NCBI GenBank assembly: GCA_029844215.1
Contig: CM056740.1
Span: 24,533,873-24,597,872 of the forward strand
Source: Przewalskia tangutica
Lineage: Eukaryota > Streptophyta > Magnoliopsida > Solanales > Solanaceae
Length of the DNA: 64,000 nt
Reading direction: 5' to 3'
This document shows positions 23,203-35,425 of this stretch, piece by piece. How positions within the stretch are numbered: position 1 is the stretch's first letter; every line of letters begins with the position of its first letter. The notes below the pieces were generated by a model. The model had not been told where the DNA came from, searched no databases, and was given only the letters and a program-made list of their open reading frames with translations. The position numbers were made by a program, and so were the translations under genes.

Positions 23203-23813
23203 TTACTACAAGGGATTGGCTAAGGTATTTGGGAATAGTAACAATACTATGGAGAGATTTTTCTACCAAAAGGGGGTAGTGTTTCGGCTAGAGCTCTCAG
23301 AGGGAGATGGTGTTGGACGAAAAACTACAAGAGAGGGGAGGGATTTTGAGACTTGGAAAATGATTTGTGGATGAAGAATTCTTCAACTAAGGGGGGGTAT
23401 TTATAGGACCACCAAGGGCCAAGATTAAGGCAAGTGGAGGGCAAGTGAATGGTAGAGATTTGGGCAAGTGGAACCTTATCCATCTACTCCATAAATATCT
23501 AGCAAACATTGACCAAGTGTTTAAGGCATTTTCCATCAAAAAAACGTGCCAACAATTGCCCATTGTTACCGTCCACTTGAGGGTGACAAGTGTCGCCCTC
23601 TCGTTGGTCCAAAATATTTCGTCTCTCAGAAAAATCCGCAAAAATAATAAATGTCACAATCGTAATTTTCCCTTCGCAAGGTTTGGAAAACTTTTCGTCG
23701 GAAAACAATTCTTTTCGGGGGTTGTGCACAATTTTCGTCCCTTGCCTAACTTAAGGCTAAAACTTTTGTACGTACGCCCTCACGTACATACTCTGGAAAT
23801 ACGGGGTATAACA
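23203..23813 (-). mobile_element. Antisense LTR fragment (head portion)
   Basis: About the first 610 bases of an LTR read on the minus strand from 23813 (TGTTATACCCCG), with TATAAATA at 23398-23405. It matches the LTR head at 38713-39310 and 1600-2190. Its left side is cut within a phrase close to 39280-39300. It lies inside another antisense LTR (23814-25505). Confidence 0.8.
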
Positions 23814-25505
23814 AAAGTAAAGCCAAATTTAGTTTAACACACGTACGTCTACCGTACTATATATATTTCACAAATATCATGCTCAAAGGGATAGGAAGAA
23901 TCACATACCTCCTCGGCTAAATCCACTTGCCGAGTCGAATATGTCGCGCGCAGAGTGTCAACCTATAATAGTCAAAACACGCCTATCAACTTCTAGTTCT
24001 ACGTAGAATTCTTCTAAGTAAGATCTCTAATTTTACGGAAAATTGGGCAGCACTTCCCCCGTTTCTACTCAATTCTCCACCTTTTTCAAGGCCCAGTAAT
24101 AGTAACCAACATGCCATAAATAAGGCGCAATAATTCCGAAATTTAAAGAAGGGGATCACACGCCCAACCGGAACGCGATTAACAATCTTTCCCTTAACAA
24201 CAACAATAATTAAAGAAGGGGATCACACGCCCAAACGGAACGCGATTAACAATCTTCCCCTTAACAACAACAATAATTAAAGAAGGGGATCACACGCCCA
24301 AACGGAACGCGATTAACAATCTTCCCCTTAACAACAAAGTAAATACAGTCCAAAGTAAATACAGTCCTTAAGTTGGGGTCCTTGGCCAACTTTTACAATT
24401 TTACTTATCCAATTACTTCATTAGTCTTCCAACTTATATTACAATCTTAATATAAGTTATAGTTTCTTTGTTGTTAACTTCTTAGCAAGTAATGGATACA
24501 TTTTTACCATTTTAATGGCTAATATGCCAATTCTCCTTTTAACAAGTTAACAAGATCCAAATCTTTCCTTATATCTCATACTCCATAATATACTTCCAAT
24601 ATATGTATAATATCCAATATACATAATAATCAACTTCACAAAGAGGTTAAGGTCCATTACCTCAAAATAGCCCAAAAATATCCAAGAACTTAAAGTCGTT
24701 CCTAAGTAAGTTTTAGCTCCAAATCTTTGTGTTCCAAACCACCACAAGTCACCCTTAGAAGTTCCTAACCAACTTCTATTCAAGAATTAACTCCAAAAAG
24801 TGAAGAACACTAAGGTTCTTGTCCTCACAACTCTCGGCCAAGGTGGAAATTTAGAGGCTAGGGTGTGAAATCTTTTCTAACTCTTGGTTACTAATCTTCC
24901 TAATACATTAAGGAAGAACACTTAGAAGTTTAAGAATTATTGGACAACAATTGCTCAAAAATTGGGGCTTTGGACGAGAACACTAGGAAAGGGAGAGAAA
25001 ATATTTTCAAGTCTTGAAATGTTCTAAGTGTGGAAAATTTTCATCAACTAGAGGGGTTTATATAGGACAACCAAGGGCTAGGATTGAAACATGTGTATGG
25101 TAAATGTTTAGGACATGTGTTTGTGTGGGTCCCTTTGTCCACTTGTCCCACAAATGCCATGCAAGATTTTTGACCACTTGTCTTGCCCACTAACTTGAAA
25201 AAAACGTCCAAATGCCATGCAAATGCCATGCAAGACTTTGACCACTTGTCTTGCCCACTAGTCTTGAAAAAAACGTCCACCCATGTCCACTTGGGGTGAC
25301 ACATGTCTCCCTCCTATTGGTCCAAAATATTTTATCTCTCGGAAAAAAATTCATAATTGGAAAAAATATTGAAAACGTAAAATTTCCTTCACAAGGTTCG
25401 GAATATTTTCTGTCGGAAACAATTCTTTCATTCTTACCCTAATTAGGTCTTTTACATTCGTACGTACGTCCTCACATACATACTCCGGAACTACGGGGTA
25501 TAACA
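23814..25505 (-). mobile_element. Antisense LTR fragment with internal tandem repeat
   Basis: A minus-strand LTR starting TGTTATACCCCGTAG at 25505 with TATATAAA at 25057-25064. It is more diverged from the other LTRs than they are from each other. It carries a 67-base triplication (24144-24337) absent from the others. Truncated at 23814 by the neighbouring LTR insertion. It sits in sense LTR sequence that continues at 25506. Confidence 0.75.
24144..24337. repeat. 67-bp tandem repeat, 2.9 copies
   Basis: Unit starts at 24144, 24211 and 24278 (period exactly 67). Each unit has AAAGAAGGGGATCACACGCC, GGAACGCGATTAACAATCTT and a CAACAA run. Copies 2 and 3 are identical; copy 1 differs at few positions. 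A short 15-16 base duplication (AAAGTAAATACAGTCC, 24337-24366) follows directly. Confidence 0.92.
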
Positions 25506-26238
25506 GGATTGAACCAAAGAGGTATGTGGAACTTTCTTATCTCTTGAGCATGAGTAGTTGTAACTATATAGTACGGTAGACGTACGAGATTTTGACAATC
25601 TAGTCCATTTGATATCCTTGGCTTATTTTAAGAATGTCCAAGTTGGTTGAGTTAGGGAATTAACTCACTTGTTTAAAAATATTAAGGATATCTTGGTTTC
25701 TAAAAGTTAAGGGACTTGAAGTATTTTAAAAGTATATGATACTTGTTTCGTTTTAAAAGTATAAGTCCCTTCGATATAAGGAAGAATGAAATTGTCTAAA
25801 GCATAAAACTAGTATAACGACTTTATGGGAAGTTGGTTATAATAGCTTTATGGAAAGTTAAAAAGAGTGGTTTACTCTAAGTAATGTAAGTATGATAAAT
25901 GACTTGAAATAATGAAAGGCAAATTGATTTGAAGGCATCAATTGCTTAAGGTTTTTTAAAAAAAGAAGTCACTTGATTTAGAAGCCTAAATGTATTTCTA
26001 AAAGGTATTGTGACTTGTCTTGAAAAATAGATGTGACTTGATACTACGGTTATTAGTATCTTGGAAGTTTATATGAAAAAGAGTCATTTTAAAAGAGTAG
26101 AAGTATGTAGTACTTTGGGTTAAATTCCCGGATTGTTATAATGACATGTTAGTGCATTAAGTAAACTAAAATGAGAGTGTATATGAATAAGACTAATAAG
26201 AAGTTAGGGGAATTTCTTAACTTGCTTATGTTATGTAC
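25506..26238 (+). mobile_element. Sense LTR fragment of the autonomous type
   Basis: Corresponds to about 5053-5625 of the 5' LTR of element 1, with divergence and small insertions (GAGGTATGTGGAACTTTC, ATAGTACGGTAGACGTACG, ACTTTGGGTTAAATT). It is cut at the left by the antisense LTR ending 25505 and at the right by the antisense LTR starting 26239. It is an older host copy, not a continuation of the 3' LTR of element 1, which already contains this stretch. Confidence 0.75.
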
Positions 26239-28410
26239 TGTCACGACCCGATCCCGGGCCCGTGACTGGTGCCTTACCCCGGGCACCCTAGTGATACAAC
26301 ATCAGAGAAAAATCAGCGGAAATAAAAACTAAAACATGAGACAAGTCATAAAGCATGAACCAGGCTAACCAAAACGGTCACCTTCCTGAATATATACATA
26401 TATCAAACTGAACAGTTAAATCCTTTTACAAAACCCTGCCCACAACAGTACTACAGACCTCTAAGAATGTAACCATAACTATGAAGGGACAGGGCCCCGC
26501 CATACCCCTGAATGTACAAGTAACTACACTGACAGGGGACTATACCAAAGATAAGCCTCCGAAGAAACGAAGCTTCCCAAAAAGCTGAACTGTGATCCTA
26601 AGAGCGCGGATCCACAACCGATGTACCTCTACATGCGGCATGAACGCAGCCGGCGAGGTCGATAACAGTACCAAGTATGTGAAATCAGTAATATCAGAAT
26701 GAAATCATAATAGTCTATATAAAGCAGGAGACATGTATGATAACCAAACTACAGTCCACAATATATAAACAGTCATGTCAAGTCAGGGACTCACGCCCTC
26801 AAAGTCATTACTCAAGTATAACAATGGGTCTCACGCCCACAACATCAATCATGCCCGTGGAATACCTTCCTCACTGCCGGCAGTCTATGATATAATCACA
26901 CCAAGAAGTACACATGAACACTAGGTCCCACCTGTGTCATAACAACCGTACTAACAATACTATACAACCAAACCACGAAGCTGACACGGGGCAAGTACGA
27001 AAGCCGACTACCAGGTACCAAGGCCGTGTCACGTAGCTGACCGGGGCAAGTACGAAGGCTAACTACCAGATACCAAGGCCGTATCACGAGACTTCGCCAC
27101 TACACTGAACGGGGCAAGTGCGAAGGCTAACTACCAGGTACCAAGGCCGAATCAGCCACGAGACGGGGCAAGTACGAAAGCCAACCACCAGATACCAAGG
27201 CCGAATCAGTAAAACCTCATGGAGAGCTAGTCCATGGAACAACAATCCTAATGGAACCATACCCGTGGGCCACCCATCGTGTCAGTAGGTCCAAAAGGAA
27301 ACAACAAGACAACAATCAAAATGGAAGCATACTCGTGGGCCGCCCATCGTGTCAGTATGTCCAAAATGATCAAGAATAACACGACCGACCCTCCATCGAG
27401 AGACGCGGTAACATAAGAATACAACACTTGCACAACAAGGCTATCACACGCAAACATAGGCACGTTACACACAACTCAAGGTACCTTCATTTTATGACAA
27501 GTCCAGGTTTTAATCCCCAAAGTACTACGTACGTTAAATTCTTTTTAGAAGATCCATTTCTTTTACAAAAGTCACCCGATACCCGTAGTATCAAAATAAA
27601 GTGACTAACATTTTAAGTAAACCAAAACAACTTCCATACTTTCCTTTTTAAACCAAATTAAGACAATACCATGCCTTCTTTTTAGACCAAAACACTTCTC
27701 CTTTAAAGTCAAGTTACCATTTTAAAACCAATGATAAAACCATTCCTTTGTTTTCATAAAGTCGTTATAACTAACTTCCCATAAAGCTGTTATAACACTT
27801 TATGTTCTAAACCAAAACTCTTCAATTCCACAAGTCTCTTTTCTTTTAAAACAACAACAAGTATTCTTTTAAAACCCAAATAACTTACTCTTTTCAAAAC
27901 AAGTAACCTATACTTAAAATCAAGTTACTTCTCTTTTTCCGAAAACAAGTCGTTATAAGTCAAGTCTCTTATCTTTCAAGATCAAGTCTCTTAACTTTCA
28001 AAATCAAGTCATTTATAAGTCAAGTCTCTTATCTTTTAAGATCAAGTCTCTTAACTTCTACAATCAATAAACCATTCTTTTACCTACATAAGGTCGTTAT
28101 CCAACTAAAGCTATTATAACACTTATGTTTTAAACCAACCAAATCACTTATAGCATGTATCGTCTGCTACATAGTTCACAACAATCATGCTAGAAAAGAT
28201 AGGAAGAGGTTCACATACCTCGTGCGATTATCGACAATTAGCAAAACGCTCACGATCTTTGTAACTCGCTAGTTTTTCACTCTTCAAGAATACGCCATTG
28301 AAATCGCATTTATAGCCACAACGCCTATCAACTCCTAGATCTTCGTAGAATATTCTAAATGCATGGTTCCTTATTCTACAGAAATTCATTTTTCCCGCCA
28401 TCACACAAAA
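26239..28410 (-). mobile_element. Antisense giant LTR fragment (left arm of palindrome)
   Basis: Starts TGTCACGACCC at 26239, a canonical LTR end on the minus strand, inserted after GTTATGTAC of the sense LTR fragment. It continues as a type-B LTR in reverse: GGCAAGTACGAA tandem repeats (26988-27215), one or two GACACGATGGGTGG units in reverse (27255-27360), and duplicated GTTATAAC/CTTTATG blocks (27765-27800, 28090-28135). It ends without a terminus near 28410, where the sense LTR begins. Confidence 0.85.
26988..27215 (-). repeat. LTR tandem repeat of 54-68 bases
   Basis: Four GGGGCAAGTRCGAAG units at 26988, 27043, 27111 and 27165, each followed by ACTACCAG-TACCAAGGCCG. Relatives: sense 29480-29850 and 35105-35425; antisense 50295-50465 and 63790-64000. 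Confidence 0.8.
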
Positions 28411-30537
28411 TTGGCACAGTAGTGGGCTGAGCAGAGGAGAGATTTATGTGGTTGCGGGGAGGTGTTCGAATTGTCTGTAGAATAAGGAATCTTGCTGTTA
28501 GAATATTCTACGAGGAGATCTAGGAGTTGATAGGCGTTTTGTGGCCTTTATAGGTTGCAGTACTACGAGTAGCGTATTCTACTTGAAGAGTGGAAACGCC
28601 AGCGTGGTTCTGATATTGTGGAGCGTTTTGCTAATTGTCGATAATCGTCGCGAGGTATGTGAACCTCTTCCTATCTTTTCTAGCATGATTGTTGTGAACT
28701 ATGTAGTACGATGACGCATACGTGCTAAGTGATTTGGTTGGTTTAAAACATAAGGTGTTATAATAGCTTTATGGGAAGTTAGTTATAACGACTTTATGTA
28801 GGTAAAAGAATGGTTTATTGATTTTAGAAGATAAGAGACTTGACTTATAACGACTTGTTTTCTGATAAAGAGAAGTAACTTGATTTTAAGTATAGGTTAC
28901 TTGTTTTGAAAAGAGTAAGTTATTTGGGTTTTAAAAGAATACTTGTTGTTGTTTTAAAAGAAAAGAGACTTGTGGAATTAAAGAGTTTTTGGGTTTAGAA
29001 CATAAAGTGTTATAACAGCTTTATGGGAAGTTAGTTATAACGACTTTATGAAAACAAAGGAATGGTTTTTATCATTAGTTTTAAAATGGTAACTTGACTT
29101 TAAAAGGAGAAGTGTTTTGGTCTAAAAAGAAGGCATGGTATTGTCTTAATTTGGTTTAAAAAGGAAAGTCTGGAAGTTGTTTTGGTTTAATTAAAATGTT
29201 AGTCACTTTATTTTGATACTACGGGTATCGGGTGAATTTTGTAAAAGAAATGTATCTTCTAAAATAATATAAAGTAAGTAGTACTTAGGGTATTAAAACC
29301 TTGACTTAGTCATAAAATGAAAGTACATTGAGTTGTGTGTAACTTGCCTATGTTTGCGTGTGATAGCCTTGTTGTGCAAGTGTTGTATCCTTATGTTACC
29401 GCTCTCTCATGGAGGGTCGGCCATGTTGTTCTTGATTGATGGACCCATCGACACGTTGGGTGGCCCACTGTATGGTTCCATTAGGATTATTATTCCATGG
29501 ACTAGCTCTCCGCGAGGTTTTACCGATTCGCTTGGTATCCGTAGTTGGCTCTCGTACTTGCCCGAAGTCGTGGTCGCTTTCGGCAGTATCCGTAGTTAGC
29601 CTTCGACTTGCCCGCTCGTTTTGTGACGAAGTCTCGTGATTCCGCTTGGTATCCGTAGTTAGTCTTCGATTTGCCCGGCCACCGCGTGGCGCGCAGCTTG
29701 GTATCCGTAGTTGACTTTCGTACTTGCCCCGGGTCACCGTGGTTTGGTTATATAGTTTTGTTGGTACGGCCTTGGTATATGGTAGTTGGCTTTCGTCTTG
29801 CCCGGCCGATTGATGATGCGCTTGGTATCCGTAGTTAGCCTTCGTACTTGCCGTCACGGTTGTTATGATACGTGGGACCGATGTTCATGTGTACTTCTTG
29901 GTGTGATTATATCATAGATCGCCGGCGATGAGGAAGGTATTCCACGCATGATTGATGTGGGCGTGAGACCCATTGTTATATTTGAGTAATGACTTGAGGC
30001 GTGAGTCCCCGACTGACATGATCATTTATATATCGGGATCGTAGTTTGTTATCATACATGTCTCCCGCTTTATATAGACTATTATGATTTCATTTACGTG
30101 ATTTTACGATTTCACATACTTGGTACTTGCAGATCGACCTCCTTCGGGCCGCGTCATGCCGCAGTAGAGGTACATCCGTCAGGATCCTCGCCGTAGGATC
30201 ACAAGCCACAGATTGGGAAGCTCCGTTTCTCCGAGGCTTATCTTTTAGTATAGTCCCTGTCATTGTAGTACTTGTACATTCTGGTATGGCGGGCCCCGTC
30301 CCGTCATAGTTGTTGTTACACTCTTAGAGGTCAGTAGTATCACAGGCGGTGGTTGTAAAGGATGTAACTGTTCGGTTATATATATATACATGAAGGTGAC
30401 CGTTTTGGTTAGCCTGTTTCATACTTTATCTCTTGTTTCATGTTTAAGTTTTTATTTCCGCTGATTTTCTCTGATGTTGTATCACTAGGGTGCCCGGGGT
30501 AAGGCACCAGTCACGGGCCCGGGATCGGGTCGTGACA
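28411..30537 (+). mobile_element. Element B 5' LTR, truncated
   Basis: Equals about 33986-36096 of the 3' LTR. Begins TTGGCACAGTAGTGGGCTGAG (3' LTR has GGCCCGAG at the matching site, a CHG-type difference). Contains the GTATCCGTAGTT tandem array at 29480-29850. Ends GGGTCGTGACA. Confidence 0.85.
29480..29850 (+). repeat. GTATCCGTAGTT-GCCTTCGTACTTGCC tandem array
   Basis: About seven imperfect units containing CTTGGTATCCGTAGTT and TACTTGCC, spaced roughly 50-68 bases. It is the sense counterpart of 26988-27215; the matching array in the 3' LTR is at 35105-35425. Confidence 0.75.
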
Positions 30538-30541
30538 AAAG

Positions 30542-30554
30542 TGGTATCGTGAGC
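30542..30554 (+). promoter_or_regulatory. Altered primer-binding site of element B
   Basis: TGGTATCGTGAGC where TGGTATCAGAGC is expected, four bases after the LTR end. Only the CAG portion is disturbed. Confidence 0.65.
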
Positions 30555-30746
30555 GCGATTAGTCCTCGGAAAGTGTCTACAGACCGTGTCTAGTAGAGTC
30601 TTGATTATCGGTGTGTTGTGCACCACATCTATAATCAGGAGGCTGCAGGACATTTAGGATTGGTTTCCATTCTTCTCACTCTGAGATCGTGCCTTAGAGC
30701 TGTGTTGTAAGTTGGACTCCCTCTGACGTATTCTTTTATATCAGTT

Positions 30747-31964
30747 ATGCCTCCACGCAAGGCAAACCGAGCCCGTGGCAAGGCAAAGCGAGAGGAGCTA
30801 CGAGTAGAGCACGTGGGGTTACGTGGCAGAGGCCCGCTTTACCCGGAGTGGTGCTACAGGCGGATTCTACGATGCCGCCACCCCGGCAGGTTTAGAGCGG
30901 CGGCGAGCTGCGAGGCCACGATATCTGAGCCTCCAGTCCCACGTCCAGAACAGAGGATATGGGTTGCAAGGAGATGGCCCAGGTTGCTAGTTAGGTTTAT
31001 GGCGAGACTTGAGGATGACGGGGCCGGTGACACCGGAAGTGCACCCTGGGGCGATAGTTGGAGACTTCGACTTCTAAGTCAGATCCACCGTGTTCTATGG
31101 ATCAAGAGGCGAGGATGACCTCGTGAGTTTATCCGACAGCGATTCTGGATCGCGAGAGTGATCAAGGCTTCGAGACCGAGTCGGTGGTCTTAGGTTCGCA
31201 TCGGCCGCGTGATCTGCAATGATCGTTTGATTCGGGAGCCGTCCCGGGAGCATGCGCTCAGCCGTATGGGACGAAGTTCTCGAGGCATTTCTTGCACATT
31301 TCGCCCTTGCATGGCGAGGGCTCGGCCGAGATTTTTGATGTTGAGGCAGACGCGACGGTCCGGGAGTACAACATAGAGTTCGACTCGTTGGCCCGATATG
31401 TCCCCGCGTTAGTAGCTAGTATGGAGGACAGAGTGCACCGCTATGTCACAGGGCTAGACGATTATTTGGCAGAGAGTTGCTCGGGCGTAGTTCTTCAGCC
31501 GGACATGGACATTGCCCGCACGCAGCTTATGCACTGGGTGTGAGGAGCGGAGAGGTCGGCGTAATGACCGGATCAGCAGAAGAGGGCCGAGCAGGTCTTT
31601 TGGCGACTTTCGAGGCGGACCGCCAAGAAGAGACTAGTTATGCGCCTCCGCAAGACAGAGCGGTCCTCCACGCCTTCGTGGCATCCAGAGTATTCGAGAG
31701 CGGTCGTGGCTCCAAGGGTTCAGTTTTCGGGAGTAGTGGTGTTGACGGATGAGGCCACCCTTACCTCAAGGTGGCCGTTATGTAGAATCCATAAGGAGTG
31801 TCGTGTTGGTTCGGGAGGTTGTTTTACATGACAAGCAGGCCATTTTGCGAGAAATTGTCCAGGCAGGTAGCGCGGATGTAGAGACTCGCCCTTCAGATCT
31901 ATGGCTGGTTCATCACCTTCATACTATGCACTGCAGTGTGCCTATGATTAGAGTGAAGCGGTAG
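30747..31964 (+). pseudogene. gag of element B, frameshifted
   Basis: The ATG at 30747 (MPPRKANRARGKAKREEL) lies 210 bases after the LTR. The basic N-terminus stays open to 31118. Capsid coding reappears as VREYNIEFDSLARYVPALVA, MEDRVHRYVTGLDDYL and VLQPDMDIART (31345-31530), matching the Retrotrans_gag end seen in element 1. Zinc-knuckle coding at about 31740-31865 is shifted but recognisable by comparison with element E. No protease or RT follows. The product would be a capsid-nucleocapsid protein able to co-assemble with a helper's particles. Several shifts fall at CHG-rich places, so the true gene may be less broken than it looks. Confidence 0.75.
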
Positions 31965-32888
31965 ATACAGGTATATCCTTAACCCTCTAGAGATTAGTAT
32001 GCTTGTTATGATGATCTCCTTATTGTGTGCTATGTACGGATAGCATTGTGTTATTGATGTGTTAGAAAACATGGTTAGTTGAAAGGATAAGTATGGGGAC
32101 ATGGAAGGTGTGAACCTTAGAATAGTACACGTTGAGACCTTAGATGTAAGGCCGTCTGGAGAAAAAGATTTTACGGTTAGTCTTTGTCGAAACACTTGGT
32201 ATGCGTGAAATGTATTGAGGGATAATTCCTTGGGTTGTGTAGGATGAAAGTGGTAGCTTTCAGGACTTGTATAGGTAAGGTTGTTCCGGATCGCGGAACA
32301 AGAGTCTGGTGCGATTATGGGTCGGGTTGAGCACCATTCGCGGGTCAACCCGCAGCCCGGTTTGGGGTGGGGTCAGTTCGAGGTGGTCCCGCCAGGTGGT
32401 AGGGTCACGAGGGTGCTAGGCCCAAGTTTAGGTAACCATCGCATGAGTTCGTTCGACCAGAATCGGATCGTGAAGGCCGGGAATGGCCTTAGAGGAATGG
32501 AAACTAGTAAGATGACCAAGTTTGGAGGTAGTAACTCCAGGGTTGTGGAAATTGAAGCGGTAACTGAAGTGTGAAACGTGTACTATAGAGAGTTCGGGTG
32601 TACGAGAAGGGTACGAAGAGTAAGAAGAGAAGCGAACATGTGTTATGAGAACGGAAGTGATTATTCTTTTGTGAGGTGAAGATGCGAAGGGAGTATCCTT
32701 TAGACCTTGGGTGTGAGCTTTTTGTGATGTTAGAGGTGATTCCTCGTTGGCTTGGGATTGTATGTTATACTATGGCCATTGATGGCATGATTGGTTTCGT
32801 AAGTATAGTAGTGAAGACTATACCGACGCTTGTGTGTTTGGAGACTTCGAAGGAACATTCGGGATGAATGTTTCTAAGGGGGGAAGAA
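31965..32888 (+). other. Element B post-gag conserved non-coding region
   Basis: No supported gene. About 0.9 kb, from the end of gag to the polypurine tract (AAGGGGGGAAGA, 32876-32887). The same stretch is present in C (44530-45468), E (58020-58938), F (52702-53440, antisense) and part of A. Contains the dyad GCGGGTCAACCCGC at 32340-32353 and ends in the shared GGAACATTCGGGATGAATG context. Confidence 0.75.
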
Positions 32889-33401
32889 TGTTATACCCCG
32901 TAGTTTCAGGGTATATATGTGAGGATGCGTGCGAGAATAATGTAAATTTTGGAAAGAAAGGAAGATGTGATTTTTCGACGGAAAAGTTTCCGGTTTTTGT
33001 GAAGAAAAAGGTTCGTTAATGGGAATTGGGTTCCCAGATTTGGTATTTGGACTTCTTGGATTATTTTAGAATTATGAGATTTTATTTTCGGAAATGGTCA
33101 CGTGGGGCCCACGGGAGAAATTTACGGTTTTGTGGGGCCCACTTTGTTTTTGAGATTTTCGGCATTTTGGATATTTTCGGAAGGCGAAATATTCTGGACG
33201 AATCGGGGGGCGACACGTGTCACCCCCATGTAGCACCCTTGGCCGAAATTGGAGGGACAAGTGGCTAGCCACTTGTCCCCTTGGCCGAAATGGCCATGGC
33301 ACTTGGCACCATTTTCGTTGGCCATGTGGTGTGGTGGGACCCACACACACATGGCCCAATCTTGACCATCCACTTGACTTGATCATGGCCCTTGATTCTT
33401 C

Positions 33402-33409
33402 TATAAATA
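33402..33409 (+). promoter_or_regulatory. TATA box in element B 3' LTR
   Basis: TATAAATA 513 bases into the LTR, followed by CCCCC, as in C and E. Confidence 0.6.
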
Positions 33410-35104
33410 CCCCCTTAGCTTGATGAATAATTTCATTCCTCACTTAAGAGCTTTCAAGGCAAAATAATACTCCCTCCCCTTTGAAGAGTTTTCGTCCCTC
33501 CCCCCCTCTTTTGTAGAAATACCTTGTGTATTGTTGTATAATCCCAAATACATTGGCCTAGTATCCCTAGTAGTATTCCAAAGTTATTTCAATACTAGGA
33601 GCCCGGAAATACTACTTTATTCCAATAGTCGCAAAACGAAACCCTAGAAAAATCTTCATAACTTGGTTGAAGTGTTTAGAGAAGTTGCTTAGAAACTTCT
33701 AAGGGTCGCTTGGAGCGGGTTGGAGCGTAAGGAATTGGAGCTAAACGTTGCCCAGGATCGACTTATAATCTTGGATAATTTTGGGCTTATCGAGGTAATG
33801 ATCTATGTCCCCCTATTGTAATTGGATATTACATGTTGTAGTAGTTATACTTGAGTATATTATATTGGAAGGATGATTATAAAGGATTGAATCAGATTTA
33901 CATTGGATTGTATTTACGAGACTTGTGTAGTATTATTGTGAAGTAGAATTGTATACGTCCGTTAGACGTGTAACCCTCTCCCCAGGAGTTGTTGGCACAG
34001 TAGTGGGCCCGAGTAGGAGAGATTTATGTGGTTGCGTGTGGGGAGGAGGCCGAATTTTCTCGTAGAATAAGGAATCTTGTTGTTAGAATATTCTACGAGG
34101 AGATCTAGAGTTGATAGGCGCTGTGGCCTTTATAGTCTGCGATTCACGAGTGGCGTATTCTACTCAAGAGTGGAAACGGCAGCGTGGTTCTGATCGTGGG
34201 CGTTTTGCTAATTGTCGATAATCGGCGCGAGGTCTGTGACCCTCTTCCTCTCTTTTCTAGCATGATTGTTGTGGAACTATGTAGTACGGCAGACGATACG
34301 TGCTAAGTTATTTGTTTGGTTTAAAACATAAGGTGTTATAATAGCTTTATGGGAAGTTAGTTATAACGAATTTATGTAGGTAAAAGAATGGTTTATTGAT
34401 TTTAGAAGATAAGAGACTTGACTTATAACGACTTGTTTTCGGAAAAAGAGAAGTAACTTGATTTTAAGTATAGGTTACTTGTTTTGAAAAGAGTAAGTTA
34501 TTTGGGTTTTAAAAGAATACTTGTTGTTGTTTTAAAAGAAAAGAGACTTAATGGAATTAAAGAGTTTTGTTTAGAACATAAAGTGTTATAACAGCTTTAT
34601 GGGAAGTTAGTTATAACGACTTTATGAAAACAAAGGAATGGTTTTTATCATTAGTTTTAAAATGGTAACTTGACTTTAAAAGGAGAAGTGTTTTGGTCTA
34701 AAAGAAAGGCATGGTATTGTCTTAATTTGGTTTAAAAAGGAAAGTCTGGAAGTTGTTTTGGTTTAATTAAAATGTTAGTCACTTTATTTTGATACTACGG
34801 GTATCGGGTGACTTTTGTAAAAGAAATGGATCTTCTAAAAGAATTTAACGTACGTAGTACTTTGGGGATTAAAACCTGGACTTTGTCATAAAATGAAAGT
34901 ACCTTGAGTTGTGTGTAACTTGCCTATGTTTGCGTGTGATAGCCTTGTTGTTCAAGTGTTGTATCCTTATGTTACCGCGTCTCACGAGGGTCGGTCATGT
35001 TGTTCTTGATTGATGGACCTACTGACACGTTGGGTGGCCCACGGGTATGGTTCCATTAGGATTATTATTCCATGGACTAGCTCTCCATGAGGTTTTACTG
35101 ATTC

Positions 35105-35425
35105 GACTTGGTATCTGGTAGTTGGCTCGCATTGCGCCTCAAGTCGTGGCTGTTTCGCTTGGTATCCGTAGTTAGCCTTCAGATTGCCCTGCTCAGTTTT
35201 GTGACGGTCTCGTGATTCCGCCAGTATCCGTAGTTAGTCTTCGTGATTGCCTCGCCACCGCGTGGCGCAGATTGGTATCCGTTGTTGACTTTCGTACTTG
35301 CCCGGTCGCCTTCGTGGTTTGGTTATATAGTTTTGTTGGTACGCCTTGGTATCGGTAGTTGGCTTGCCCCGATCGATTGATGATGCGGCTTGGTATCCGT
35401 AGTTAGCCTTACTTGCCCGCACGAT
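35105..35425 (+). repeat. GTATCCGTAGTT tandem array in element B 3' LTR
   Basis: About six or seven imperfect units, several missing bases relative to 29480-29850. Units include GGTATCCGTAGTTAGCC and TACTTGCCCG. Confidence 0.7.

Larger units (their letters stand above)
26239..30537. repeat. Head-to-head LTR palindrome, about 2.1 kb arms
   Basis: The left arm (26239-28410) is an LTR read on the minus strand; the right arm (28411-30537) is the same LTR type on the plus strand. The outer ends are perfect inverted termini (TGTCACGACCCG / CGGGTCGTGACA), with almost no spacer at the centre. The arms are similar by eye but not identical: the left arm has an extra duplication near 27960-28060. Confidence 0.85.

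Noticed and set aside
26239..30537. Palindrome dismissed as a simple folded-back read
   Set aside because: The arms differ by an internal duplication and in their tandem arrays, and the right arm matches the 3' LTR of element B, so they are separate copies. Misjoining of two repeats is still possible.
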